Shown here one piece after another: positions 9,513 to 19,682 of a stretch of DNA of 64,000 nt. Position numbers and translations under genes: made by a program. The notes beneath the pieces are model-generated. The model saw nothing but the letters and a program-made list of their open reading frames with translations, ran no database searches and was not told the origin of the DNA. Positions within the stretch are counted from its first letter, which is position 1. Each line of letters starts with the position of its first letter. This DNA is from Petunia secreta (lineage: Eukaryota; Streptophyta; Magnoliopsida; Solanales; Solanaceae): positions 19,300,001 through 19,364,000 of the forward strand of contig JARKIP010000053.1 of the NCBI GenBank assembly GCA_029990175.1. Direction: 5' to 3'.

Positions 9513-12120
9513 TTTTGGGAGGATGCCTCAGTGAGACCAATAAGGCATAAATCTAAACATGCTTCAACTTCAAAATCACCCTCAAAGTCATCTTCAAAGA
9601 CTAGTTCAACAGCAGAATCTATTGACATGAATGAAGTTGTAAAGGTGAAATTCTTCGTGGGTTTTGTCTTTTAATTTTTTTTTCTTATGTGGTTTTAATG
9701 TTTTTTCCTTTACCAGAGATTGACAGCTAATCTCAAAGTAAACTTACCTACTGAGAGCAAGATTCAACATATGATCAATTCCTCAGAAAATAGTGTAAAG
9801 AAAGATCTTGCTGACATGGAGAAGAGGATTACAGATAAGTTGAATGCAAAGTTTGATGCATTACTGCTTCTTGTTGTAAAATCAAAAACAAGTGATCTCG
9901 GAGAAAACTGTGGTGTGTCTGTAAGTAAATCAGACACCAGGAGTAGAAATGAAAAGAGTCATTTTGTTGATAATTTGATTTATTCAGATGGTCGCAATAG
10001 TTTTTTCAAAGAAACATTTAATCAGGCAGAGCTTAGTGGTAGTGTACAAAGTGATCATGGTATTGCAGCTCCTTTAATAGATGCAAGTGATCAAATGATT
10101 GTGGATGTTTTAGAGCATTACAAAGCTGATACCAGTGACCCTATTGATGAAGCAAAAGGTACAGATGGTTTAGAAAAGGCGCCATCAAATTCAGACCATC
10201 ATCAACAAAGTCATGGTAGTCAAATAGAGTATTCTGTATAGTCGTAATTTAAATAAAAGGGAATTTTTTTGTTTAATGTAATGATTTTTTATTTTTTGTA
10301 TATGCAGATAAACAGAATCCTTCATCTGATTTATTGGACAAGTGTCCATCTAAAGACGATGATGTATCTTTGAATCCAACAGATGTTCAGCTTCGTGATG
10401 AAACAATTTATCCCACACTGAATGGTAAGAAGAAAAAAATTTGTTGGTAGATTGAACCAACATATTATGCACTAATACTGTGTTTTTATGATATGCTAAT
10501 GTCCCAGATAATAAAATACTGGGACTCTTTGTTTAACAAGTACTTGTGTCCCAGTTCTAAATTATGGGATTTTCTATAACAAAGCACTATATGTACAGCA
10601 CAAAATACTGTGACTTTTTCATATGAAGTATTTGTGCCCCAGCACCAATGTCTGGGAAGTCTATAGTAATGGAAATTTATTTTAAATATGTGTGTTTTGA
10701 CACTTCTGTTTTCTATAGAGAAATGTAATGTATTGTGCTTATTTATTTTTACAGAAGGTAATAATGGTGAATCTGGGAAAAGTGTTGTGGTTGAAGAACA
10801 AATTAATGAATTAAATCATCTTGTTAAAACTGGTATTTGGACACCAGTAGGTATGTAAAAGTAATTTTTATATAATAAATAGTGTTCCTATTTTTGTTGT
10901 TGAAAATGTGTAACAAATTATCTTGTTTTGAAGTCTCTCAAGAAAGTTCTCAAGAAGGTTGTCAACCAATTAAGCTTGCTGATAACCAAATGTTTTTGAC
11001 TCCTGGTATGCGAAAATATGTTGCATATTTTGCATGGCCCACACTCCAGCATAAAATACCCTGTTGGTTGGTCAATGAATAGTGTGTCTTGTTCCATTTA
11101 CAGAAGCAACAAATGTTAAAGCTGATAAGGAAGATGTTGTCAATCAACGCAGTCACAGTGCTGAGGTTCAACTTGAAATTAAGGCTGTCAGCGACCTTTG
11201 CATAGCTGGTCTTGTTTTTACACCAGAAGGTATGTAATCGTCTTTTTTATAGTTATTTTGTGTTTCTTATTGTTCGCAAATGTGTGATATATTATCTTTA
11301 TTTATAAAGGTTCTCAAGAAGGTTCCCAAGAAGGTTCTAAAGAAGATCTTAAAAAAGGTGTTGAGCATTTGTCTCCAAAAAAGGCTTTGAAAGCATTTTC
11401 CAGCAAGAAAAGGAAGAAACGTGATAATGATGCTTCTCCTGAAATTGCATCTCCCCTCAAACCTAAAATTGGTGAAAATTTGGCTGATGCAAGCAAAAGC
11501 ATCATGAATATTGGTTGCATAGATGCACCTTCATTTTCAATTGGCTTGACACAGCCATCGCAAGAGACTGCAGCAGTGATTGATAGTGTCAGGCATGATT
11601 CTATGGATATCGATCGCTCAGAAAGTAAGGGTGGTATTGGCATTAATAGAGAAAGACAATTCAAAACTTACGACACTTGCTGATGCATCTGTTGTAGTAC
11701 TGGAGCAAGAGTCTGCTTTGGATTCAGCCATGAAAACACCTGAACAGCAAAGGAAGGTTGCTGGAACAAATGTCTGTGCAAGTAATTATGCAGATGTGTG
11801 TTCATCTAAACAACAGTCGGCAATGCAGTGTTCAGTGAAAAAGGAGGAAGTTATGGATTTAGCTGTTTTGCCAGAGAAACCATCAAATCATCCAGAAGGA
11901 GGAGAGCTGTTAGGCAGGGGACATAGGGTTCGTAAGATTAGCCGCCACTTATTATCTCCATTCAGGCCTTTTCAGCCAAAGGAAAAGTGTGATTGGAAGC
12001 CTTCTTATAGGCGTGTATGCCCTTTTCATACTGTCAATGCCACGTCTAATTGTTTGGCAATTTTTGATAAATGGTTGAAGCAAGCTTGAAAGTGACTGAT
12101 AAAAACAGCGTCTCTAAAGT
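9513..12120 (+). pseudogene. Middle exons of the DUF1985/Ulp1 locus (Ser/Lys-rich linker), frameshifted
   Basis: A run of small exons joined in phase: 9,513-9,644, 9,717-10,158, 10,308-10,424, 10,755-10,850, 10,934-11,005, 11,104-11,229 and 11,310 onward, each bounded by AG...GT and each leaving one spare base as expected. They encode a hydrophilic linker: a Ser/Lys-rich stretch near 9,540-9,620, a helical KKDLADMEKRITDKLNAKFD, repeated SQEGS-type motifs, and a basic KKRKKR-like patch near 11,405-11,425. Around 11,600-11,665 the reading frame shifts (one frame stops at 11,683, the other continues as 11,580-12,089), and a second shift is needed near 12,075 to reach the donor at 12,121. The locus is therefore broken. 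The intron at 10,425-10,754 carries a motif array. Confidence 0.55.
10500..10665. repeat. Motif array inside an intron of the DUF1985/Ulp1 locus
   Basis: Contains CCCAGATAATAAAATACTGG, GTCCCAGTTCTAAATTATGG, CAGCACAAAATACTGTGAC and CCCCAGCACCAATGTCTGGG in succession, the same words as the 7,560-8,430 array. It lies wholly within the intron between exons 10,308-10,424 and 10,755-10,850, showing that the motif is excluded from exons but tolerated in introns. Confidence 0.8.
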
Positions 12121-12233
12121 GTAAGTTATTTTATTTTATTTTTTTTAGTTATTGTGTATTTTAAGTTACACGCTGTTGTGGATTATATTAGTAAATTTGT
12201 ATTCTTTATGTTGTTTGTGTTTAACTTTTTCAG

Positions 12234-13472
12234 GGGTGATGATATTTATGATGACAAAATTGCAGACATCAATTCACAGAATAAAATTAAATTGTATAGT
12301 GTTTCAGTGAAGAGCAAAATGTGGTTTAGAGAGATTGCAGATAGAAGATATCCACTTACCAATGAGGTTTTCTACAGCTTTTTTTTATTATTGGTTCTGT
12401 AGTGTTTTATATATATATTTGTTAACTAAATTTTTTTTTTTTTTTGTGTTTTGTGATTTTTTTTGTCATGCAGCATGTTGATGTTATACTGTACTATCTG
12501 AGGAAGAAACATGTATATCATTTCACAAACTACTCAGCGCTGTTCACAACGACAGACTTGAATTTTGATTTTTTTGTAGAGTCGTCGTTCTTTTCGAAGG
12601 TTGAATCCTATTTTGAAAATATGACAAAGGAAGAGAAGACCAGGAGAATAAAAGAGAAGAAGGATAGAATGGAAGAAGAGTGGAAGAACAAAGAAAATTT
12701 TGAAAAAATGAAGGCCCAACAAAAGAAAGGAGCAAAAAGGACTCGTGCTCAACAAAAGAAAAAAAAATATGATCCTCCAGCAGAAGTTGTTTTTGGAATT
12801 CATGACTTGACATTGGACGATTTAGAGAAGATTGAGTTAGATTTCTACCTAGCACAGTATGAAGGAACTGCACAGAATAGCCTACTTGAGTGTGTGAATG
12901 GGTCTTCTAATGAATGTGGCATAGCATGGCGTCAAGTCGAAAAAGTTTTTATGCCAATAAGGAAGACTTCAGTTGATCCTAATGATTACATGTCTTGCAC
13001 TCATTATTGGTTGGGAGTTTATTCTATAAAAGATCATAGAATAGATGTCTATGATTCGGTTTTTTATGGGGATGAAGATTTTGTGAAGATCAAGATGGCA
13101 ATGTATGCAATTGCTATACCTAAGCTACTAAAAGAGATGGATTTTCATACAAAATATCCTAATTTTGGTACGACGTACAAGAAACTTGATATTAATTATC
13201 AAGCAGCACAAAAACAATTAGGAAATACAGACTGTGGTCTTTTTGTAACAAGGTTTACAGATCTACTCATGCTTGGACAGGATTTGTTTAAACAGGAATG
13301 GGGAGTAGAAGCCATTAGTATTTACAGGAGAATGGTTGCTGTTAATCTACTGTCGCATGGAAAATCAAAAAGAGATGAAGGCTATGAAACTCCACCAGAG
13401 AAATTGAATGATGATTATGGAGAGCATGATGAGAAGCTAGCTTGTGAACATGGAAGGCTGCCTCTTCTTTGA
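12234..13472 (+). CDS. Ulp1-like C48 cysteine protease, terminal exons of the MULE locus
   Basis: Exon 12,234-12,366 (MWFREIADRRYPLTNE) and terminal exon 12,474-13,472 (333 codons including stop) join in phase and end the locus. The last exon begins HVDVILYYLRKKHVYHFTNY, has a very basic helical insert (about residues 52-98, rich in KEK/RAQQKKKK, a possible nuclear signal) and then a Ulp1 fold: THYWLGVY (His at about 13,002), VYDS (Asp at 13,053), then QLGNTDCGLF with Gln and the nucleophile Cys at about 13,233. These are the four active-site positions of SUMO proteases, so this part looks catalytically competent. Upstream exons carry a stop and frameshifts, so a full-length product is unlikely unless translation starts internally. 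True substrate unknown; SUMO or another ubiquitin-like protein is inferred from the family. Confidence 0.75.
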
Positions 13473-13600
13473 ATCTTTATTAATCTTTTTTATAAACAAT
13501 GCAGTGTACACATTTTTTGAAGTATGTATAGTTAATATGTTGTTTGTTATTATTTATTAGCTTGGGAACTATATAAATAGGAATGCTAAATACTTTAATT

Positions 13601-13944
13601 CCCCAGTACAAAAACATGGGACTGTGCATAACAAAGCATCATAGGCCCCAGCACCAAATGCTGTGACCTTTGTGTTTAACAAGTGCTTGTGTCCCAGTTC
13701 TAAATCATGGGACTGTGCATAACAAAGCATCATAGACCCCAGGACAAAATGTCGTGACCCTTGTGTTTAACAAGTGGTTGTGTCCCAGTTCTAAAACATG
13801 TGACTGTGCATAACAAGCATCATAGACCCCAGCACCAAATGCTGTGACCCTTGTGTTTAACAAGTGCTGTTTCCAGTTCTAAAATATGGGACTGTGCATA
13901 ACAAAGCATCATAGACTCCAGGACAAAATGTTGTGACCCATTTG
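13601..13944. repeat. Duplicate of the 5' motif array placed after the Ulp1 gene
   Basis: This 344-bp block aligns almost base for base with 7,833-8,175, starting at CCCCAGTACAAAAACATGGG and ending at GTGACCCATTTG, with only a few substitutions and single-base gaps. It lies about 130 bp after the Ulp1 stop codon. Direct orientation. Confidence 0.9.
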
Positions 13945-14199
13945 GAAAATCCAGCCGTTAAAAGAATAGGAACCGAAATGACGGTTTTCGCGTTGGGACG
14001 TGCAAGACTTGAGTAGGCGCAGTTTAATCATTACTCCTGCAGTCTCGAAGCACGCAACAGTCGCTTTTTCAGTAAATATGATTTTCACCAGCTTGAAAAC
14101 CTTTTACTCCATTCCAAATTTCATCCAAACCTTCAAAGCTTCAAAACACCTTTCTAACAATTTCTAAAACGCAAAAACTCTTCCAATCTTCTAATCCAA

Positions 14200-14352
14200 A
14201 TGTCTCCAAAAGCCAAGAAAAGTCTGAATATGGATGCTGCGGCTAGTACTTCCTCAGCAGCAGGTGGTCAATCCACGAGTTCTTCAACTTTGGTTGCTGA
14301 TGTTTTTAATGGTTGCATCTGCAAGTGTAATTTATCTTTTCTTGTACTTTGA
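14200..14352 (+). CDS. Short Ser/Ala-rich ORF (50 aa), uncertain
   Basis: ATG at 14,200 (MSPKAKKSLNMDAAAST...) opens a 50-codon frame ending at 14,352. It is preceded by an A/C-rich leader typical of a plant 5' UTR (14,090-14,199). The DNA from about 14,320 on (GCAAGTGTAATTTATCTTTT and the following ~100 bp) is shared with the 3' flank of the 18,231 gene, so the C-terminal 10 codons are read from what is a 3' untranslated module elsewhere. It may be a degraded relative of the small helical genes downstream. No domain recognised. Confidence 0.3.
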   Translation: MSPKAKKSLNMDAAASTSSAAGGQSTSSSTLVADVFNGCICKCNLSFLVL

Positions 14353-14796
14353 GGATACTTCTTTTGTGTTTTATGATAATGTTAATTAAAATGCCTGTAA
14401 GTTTGTGTTTGTTTTGTGTGAAAAATATTATCTAATATGCTGGGGGATTGCTAAGATGTTTTTGCCGTGAGTAGTAAAACAAGGCGCATGGATCACACTG
14501 CCTCCCAGATGTTTATCCTGGGGCTAGTATTTTAAGGCACATGGACGCCCCAGATGTTTTTGCTGTGGACATTTGAGTTTTTATTTTTATTTTTCCAATG
14601 CACTTTTTCCACTGCATCGTAAAGGAAAAGAACAAGCAATGTGCAGCTTTTATATAAAGAATGAAGAATCTTTACTATCATCCAAAAGCACAAGGACAAT
14701 ACAGTATAATTGAGAAGTTTTCTTGTACAATTATTTTAATATAAATAGACTACTTTGTTACTGAATAGAAGAGGCAAATATTTTTGTATTTTTAAG

Positions 14797-14853
14797 ATGG
14801 GAACAGTCGTTGAAGCAGTGTTGAATGAATTGGATGCTGAATTAGATCAATTT
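14797..14853 (+). pseudogene. Orphan duplicate of the first exon of the B3-like gene
   Basis: Encodes MGTVVEAVLNELDAELDQF followed by a GTAAGT donor, one amino acid different from the first exon at 15,197-15,253. No B3 exon follows before the complete gene copy 400 bp downstream, so this exon is stranded. A TATA-like TATATAAAG lies at 14,650-14,658. It could still act as an alternative first exon spliced to the acceptor at 15,343. Confidence 0.6.
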
Positions 14854-15196
14854 GTAAGTTAATCACACCATTTTTTTTTAAAGTGTTATTTGTTTGTTGG
14901 TCTTGTTATGCTTTGCAGACTTCACCCAGTCTTTACACTGGGACGTTATGGTAAATATATAAGCAGACCCAGGTTTTTTTAAGTGGTGGTTTTTGGTCTA
15001 AAAATACAGAAATACCAGCTACATTGGGATTCGAAAAGTCAGGACTTTATTAGGGAAGACCAAACAAACCTACCATTTTTTACTACATTTATTGTGATAT
15101 TTTTAATCGATTCTTTGACCATAAGAGCTGGACAAAAGTTAATATTAGATAAATAATCTATACCCAGCATATTAGAGAACATTTTTCATAAATAAG

Positions 15197-15645
15197 ATGG
15201 GAACAGTCGTCGAAGCAGTGTTAAGTGAATTGGATGCTGAATTAGATCAATTTGTGAGTTAATCATAGCATTTTTTTAAAGTGTTGTTTTAGTTTGATGT
15301 TATTATAAAAGTTTGCATTTCTTCTTTTGTTTTGTTTTGTAGATTTTGCCAGTATGGTTGGCAATTAGGCTTCCCAGACGTGATGTTCCAGCCACTCTTA
15401 TTTGCCGTGGTATTCATTTCCAGATGAACTACCTAAAAGTGAGAAGACAGAGAAAACTTTGTAATGGATGGAGGGAGTTTGTTCACACTAACAATCTTGG
15501 AGTAGGAAGTACGTTACATTTTAGGGTTCTGGAATCTTTAGATCGTGTGGTTTTAAATGTTCGTATATGGCAGCCTGAACTAGAACCTTTAAGTTCAAGT
15601 TCTAGTTCTAGTTCTAGTACTGGCTCTACTGTTGAAGATGCTTGA
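15197..15645 (+). CDS. B3-domain-like DNA-binding protein (passenger gene 1)
   Basis: Two exons: 15,197-15,253 (MGTVVEAVLSELDAELDQF, ends at GT of GTGAGT) and 15,343-15,645 (acceptor TTTGTAG), giving 119 aa. The second exon has the plant B3 pattern: ILPVWLAIRLPRRDVPATLI, then KLCNGWREFVHTNNLGVGST followed by LHFRVLE, corresponding to the strand-loop-strand plus W...F/L...GD segment that contacts the DNA major groove in B3 factors (family knowledge). A Ser-rich tail follows. It shares the RKLCNGW/RLCNGW core with the two other B3-like genes in this element but lacks their acidic tail. Likely nuclear. Confidence 0.65.
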
Positions 15646-15954
15646 AATAAGATAGCATATATTTTGTGTTTTAGTTCAATATCTGAGTTTTTGGTAAACA
15701 ATATCTGAGTTTTTGGGGCAGTTATATATGTGTAATATAACTGTTGTTTTTTTAATTGTGATTGTTCAGTAAACAACATCACAAATATTATGTAATGGTG
15801 CCTTTTCAATTATAAGTTGCATCTGTTATTACATTATTGAATTTATTCTATAAATACATATCAACTTATAGTTGTTATGAAGTTTTATGTGAAGTTTCTA
15901 TGTTGTCATTTTTAATTATTAGTCTATAATTTCCAACTAGTTTACAGTCATTAG

Positions 15955-16250
15955 CATAGGACCCCATATCAAAATGCTGTAATTTTTCAACTGCATAACA
16001 ATATAGCTCCAGCAAAAGTACTGGGGGGGGGGGATGAATGTATGAATAAATATTATTAAACTTCGTGATTCTTGAATTAATTTGATAGCAGCCCCCATAT
16101 GAAAATGCTGTTATATTTCAACTGCATAACAATATAGGTCCAGCAAAAGTACTGGGGGGATTTACAATTATGAGTATACGACCCCAGATCAAAATGCTGT
16201 CATTTTCACCTTCATAACAGTATGGCTCCAGCACAAGTACTGGGGGGACT
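15955..16250. repeat. Motif array (three units) between B3-like genes
   Basis: Three related units of about 65-80 bp near 15,958-16,030, 16,090-16,157 and 16,180-16,245, each with CCCCA(T/G)AT(C/G)AAAATGCTGT, AACTGCATAACA and CTCCAGCA(A/C)AAGTACTGGGG. Same motif family as the other arrays of this element, located in the upstream flank of the 16,548 gene. Confidence 0.8.
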
Positions 16251-16452
16251 AATTTATGTGAGAGCCGTTTTTTATATTTTAATTAATATTTATTAAATTT
16301 CGTGATAGTAATTTAAGTTACACAATATTTGTTGAAAATTGATAACCTATAGAAACTGTAAAGTCCATAGAAAATATAATTTCTTTGACTACATTTAATG
16401 TATTTTTGCCAAAATACATGCCGACTGACTAACAGTTACTCACTTTTTTTAC

Positions 16453-16460
16453 TATAAATA
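16453..16460 (+). promoter_or_regulatory. TATA box of the B3-like gene at 16,548
   Basis: TATAAATA about 95 bp before the ATG, the spacing expected for TATA plus a short leader; a similar box sits 76 bp before the paralogous gene at 21,351. Confidence 0.55.
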
Positions 16461-16547
16461 ACCCTTTGTAGTTAGAGCAAAGTACAAAGTTTTTTGAGAT
16501 TTCATCTCCTCTTTTAAACTGTAAAGTTTTTTTTCTGAAAAGAAGAT

Positions 16548-17014
16548 ATGGCAGATGAAGAGAATATTGTGGAGGAACTAGGAAGTTTTGTCAAGAAAAT
16601 CACATCATCATATTTTGATAGAGATGATTTTGTATGTTAAAAGAAATGAGCAAAGTATTTTTTATTTTTTTCATTTATTTTTTTTACTGTTTTGTGATTT
16701 TTTTATTAACTGTGAAATATTATTCTTTTTAGATCTTTCCAAAAAGTTGGAAGCAGAGGCTGCCAAATATAAATGGAATGGCATGCATATTGTGTGAAGA
16801 TGATGATGAGGTATATGAGATGAGCTTCAAAGTTGGGAAGCACGCACGGTTGTGTAATGGATGGAAGGATATGCTTAATAAAAAAAGCTTCAGGATAGGC
16901 AATATACTTCGTTTTGATCACCAGTTCCACAACATATTCAACGGTAATGCAACTGTTGTTTTTGAAGTTTCTGTCATAAACCATCAGGATGGTGAGGGAG
17001 GGGGTGAAGAAGAA

Positions 17015-17084
<70 letters not shown>

Positions 17085-17143
17085 GTAGTGGCAGCAGCGA
17101 CGAAGATGTAGGATCAGCCCAGAAGCCTATTGTGATTGAATAA
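16548..17143 (+). CDS. B3-like DNA-binding protein with poly-Asp tail (passenger gene 2)
   Basis: Exon 1 16,548-16,631 (MADEENIVEELGSFVKKITS, ends SYFDRDDF|GTATGT) and exon 2 16,733-17,143 join in phase to give 164 aa. After the splice comes a B3-like core: IFPKSWKQRLP, YEMSFKVGKHARLCNGWKDM, then FRIGNILRFDHQF and TVVFEVSV. The tail (residues about 121-148) is Glu/Asp, nearly all from a (GAT)n run at 17,014-17,083, ending GSSDEDVGSAQKPIVIE. The acidic tail could act as an activation or histone/DNA-mimic surface (inference). Exon structure matches the 21,351 gene exactly; the two arose by duplication that also copied about 320 bp of 3' flank. Confidence 0.7.
17014..17083. repeat. (GAT)n trinucleotide run in coding sequence
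   Basis: Uninterrupted GAT repeat coding for poly-Asp in the B3-like gene at 16,548. The paralogue at 21,351 has a shorter, interrupted version (about 21,804-21,852), so the run has changed length since duplication. Confidence 0.95.
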
Positions 17144-17469
17144 GTTTTTGTAGTTTTTAAGTTTTTTCAGATAATATGGGGATGTTTGTTTGTGTGTGTT
17201 TTTTATTTATCTGTGTTTTTAAGTTTTTCAGCAGCTGATCAATTATGAACAATCCTTTTTAGCATTATGAACTGTGTTTGTAAGTACTGTGTTGTTGTGG
17301 TCGATCAAAATGTTTGTTGTTCAATAAGTAAAAAAACTAAAAAATAGATAAATGGAGACTACTATTTTGCACAGCAACAAATGAAAAGTGTATTTCGTAT
17401 ATATATTAATCCTTGTTAAAGAATACATAGGAAGTAAAATTTTTTAAAAAAAAAATTCTCTATTAGTGA

Positions 17470-17620
17470 GAACAAAATGCTGTTAATTTCAACTGCATAA
17501 CACCATTGCTCCAGCACAAGTACTGGGACCAAGTATAGGACCCTCCAGATCAAAATGCTGTTGTTTTTCAGCTGCATAATACCATGGCCCCAGCATAAGT
17601 ACTGGGACTAATGTATGTGA
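17470..17620. repeat. Motif array after B3-like gene 2
   Basis: Two units with CAAAATGCTGTTAATTTCAA or ATCAAAATGCTGTTGTTTTT followed by GCATAACACC/GCATAATACC, then CCAGCACAAGTACTGGGAC and CCAGCATAAGTACTGGGAC. Same motif family as 15,955-16,250. Confidence 0.8.
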
Positions 17621-18138
17621 CAACAGTTTATTATATATGAATAAATATTATTAATTTATGTAATTATGAAAATGTTGCTCACATTCAAAAAACAAAATCT
17701 ATTGTGCATTTTAAATATTGTAAAAGTGTTGTTATAGTAATTTAACTTGCAGAATCTTGTAAGATTTTTTATTGATTTGACTTGTCATGTAAAATGACAA
17801 AAGAATCTATCTACTTTTTTGACAATACACAAATGCTGTGGATTTCCAAAGTTAAAGTAGGGAATATTTTGTGGATTTCAATATATTCTTGGAACAAAAG
17901 AGAGTCTGTTCTAACGTATAGAATCTTCCCAGAATCTGTTTGATTTCTTTTTGTGTTGTCAACTGTGTAATACTGTTACTTTAATACAGTTGAAAATCTC
18001 AGTTCAATCTTTTCCTATACAGATACGACCTCTTCTTTACAGAGAAAGAAGCAAGGAATCTTTACAGCTTTTTTTGAGTTACAATGTCAGCTAAAATAGA
18101 ATAAATATTCTTTACATGTTTTTTCTGTTTTTGTTTTC

Positions 18139-18145
18139 TATAAAT
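18139..18145 (+). promoter_or_regulatory. TATA box of the small helical gene at 18,231
   Basis: TATAAAT in CTATAAATTAG, 92 bp before the ATG, at the usual distance for a plant core promoter. Confidence 0.45.
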
Positions 18146-18230
18146 TAGACAGTGGTCTTGTTTTTTCACTTGTACAAAACAAAAATATTATTCCAAAAAA
18201 AAGGAAAAATAACAAAGCATAAAATAAAAA

Positions 18231-18497
18231 ATGGCTTGCAATGATGAAGTAAGAAGACAACAATGGCGCCAGTTGAATAACGATGTTAGGAATTTGAAAA
18301 GTGATCTTGAGTTTTTGAAAAGTGAGGTATCAGTCGTGAAGAATAACTTGGATGTGTTGTTTGAATTTTTTGTAGCTTTCAGAGAGAAAAACAACAGAGA
18401 TATGGATCGACTTTTTGACAAACTCTTGGACATTGAATTGCAGAACTTCACAGATTCAACCTCTGGTTCTAGCTCTCGCGTTCCTAGTAATCATTAA
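18231..18497 (+). CDS. Small coiled-coil protein, function unknown (passenger gene 3)
   Basis: Intronless 88-aa frame starting MACNDEVRRQQWRQLNNDVR. Residues about 15-75 show heptad-like spacing of Leu/Val/Phe (LNNDVRNLKSDLEFLKSEVS, then VVKNNLDVLFEFFVAF), predicting an amphipathic coiled coil, followed by a Ser-rich tail (STSGSSSRVPS). It has its own TATA box and its ~120-bp 3' flank recurs at 14,320 and 19,540. I recognise no family. Length and helix suggest a dimerisation or partner-binding protein (inference), perhaps of another passenger product. Confidence 0.5.
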   Translation: MACNDEVRRQQWRQLNNDVRNLKSDLEFLKSEVSVVKNNLDVLFEFFVAFREKNNRDMDRLFDKLLDIELQNFTDSTSGSSSRVPSNH

Positions 18498-18719
18498 TGT
18501 TTTACTGTATTTTTTTTATGTGTTTCGCAGTGTTCTGTTTTTATGCTTCCATGTGAAGCAAGTGTAATTTATCTTTATTGTACTTGAGGATACTTCTTTT
18601 GTGTGTTTTAGAAGTATCCTTTTTTATGTAATTTTTATGTTACTGTTATTGAAAATGGCTGTAAGTTTGCCTGTTGTGTTTGTCTGTAAAAATAATATTT
18701 TTGTATAGTATCAGCAATA

Positions 18720-18910
18720 TATTCCCCAGTATTTTTACACCAAACCCCAGGATATTGTTATGGGGCTTTCGTTGAACGTAACACCAAGACACAACATTTT
18801 CGTTATGGGTGATTTTGAATTCGAGCTTTATAAGCCCCAGAATTTAATGCTGGACAACACACAAAGTAATTCAAAATCCGGTTAAACAGTGTGACCCATT
18901 GTAAATAGTG
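18720..18910. repeat. Motif array between the two small helical genes
   Basis: Includes CCCCAGTATTTTTACACCAA, ACCCCAGGATATTGTTATGG, GCCCCAGAATTTAATGCTGG and a related GTGACCCATTGTAAATAGTG. It lies between the 3' flank of the 18,231 gene and the promoter of the 19,108 gene. Confidence 0.7.
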
Positions 18911-18992
18911 TGTCTTATCAGAACTTACGACAAAATACACATTGTACCTTTTCAGAATTTCCAGAAGTGACTCTTACAAACAAATGCCAATG

Positions 18993-19000
18993 TATATAAA
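18993..19000 (+). promoter_or_regulatory. TATA box of the small gene at 19,108
   Basis: TATATAAA followed by TTCCCACCC, 115 bp before the ATG chosen for the 19,108 gene. Confidence 0.45.
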
Positions 19001-19107
19001 TTCCCACCCATAAAACAGATAGAGAGGAATCCAATTTGTCATTTTTGTTATTGAACAAATAAAAAAAAAAGAAATTGTGTCAAATAGTATTTGATCAAAA
19101 AGTATCT

Positions 19108-19437
19108 ATGGAGAATGCCCACCGACCATCCAATGGCCACGGACCATCCAATGGAAGACAGGTTTTCCAGAATTGTTATGGACCATCAACTCGAAGGCAT
19201 GTTACGAAATTGCCTACAATACCAAGAGACCTGTGTTGGCGTTTTGAATATCTGAAGAAGGAGGTGGAATACTTGAACGAATTCAGAAAGAAATGCGAAG
19301 ATGAGTTGTGGAATTTAAGGTACACGCAGCGACAATATTATGAAAAACTGATGGAATTGCTTAAGGTGATGGCAGATCCGCTGCAATTGCACAGCGCAGG
19401 GCCAGGGGAGCCCGTGTTTAGGAATTATGGAGAATAA
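19108..19437 (+). CDS. Small helical protein, function unknown (passenger gene 4)
   Basis: ATG at 19,108 gives a 109-aa intronless product; an upstream continuation of the frame exists but lacks ATG. The N-terminus is a short Pro/Ser/Gly-rich repeat (HRPSNGHGPSNGRQ, then YGPSTRRH), and residues about 45-90 form a charged helix (WRFEYLKKEVEYLNEFRKKC, then YTQRQYYEKLMELLKVMAD) of coiled-coil type. It shares genomic setting and 3' flank module with the 18,231 gene and may be a diverged relative. No domain recognised. Confidence 0.5.
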   Translation: MENAHRPSNGHGPSNGRQVFQNCYGPSTRRHVTKLPTIPRDLCWRFEYLKKEVEYLNEFRKKCEDELWNLRYTQRQYYEKLMELLKVMADPLQLHSAGPGEPVFRNYGE

Positions 19438-19682
19438 ATAATGTTTTTAATTTGATATATTATGTATTGTTGTTCTTTCACATATTAGTAATTGTTTTAC
19501 AATGATATCATGTATTCAAAAAGGCAAACAGATTGTGTTTTTAGAAGTATGCTTTTATGTAATTTTTATGTCACTGTTAATGAAATTGGCTGTAATTTTT
19601 CCTTTTGTGTAATTTGTTGACTCTTAAATAATGTTTATGTATAGTCCTAGCAATACATGCCTCAGCATTTCTGATTAAAACA

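Noticed and set aside
12534..12873. Minus-strand Ser/Leu/Phe-rich frames opposite the Ulp1 exon
   Set aside because: They mirror the Lys/Glu-rich coding strand; the plus strand has clear Ulp1 motifs.
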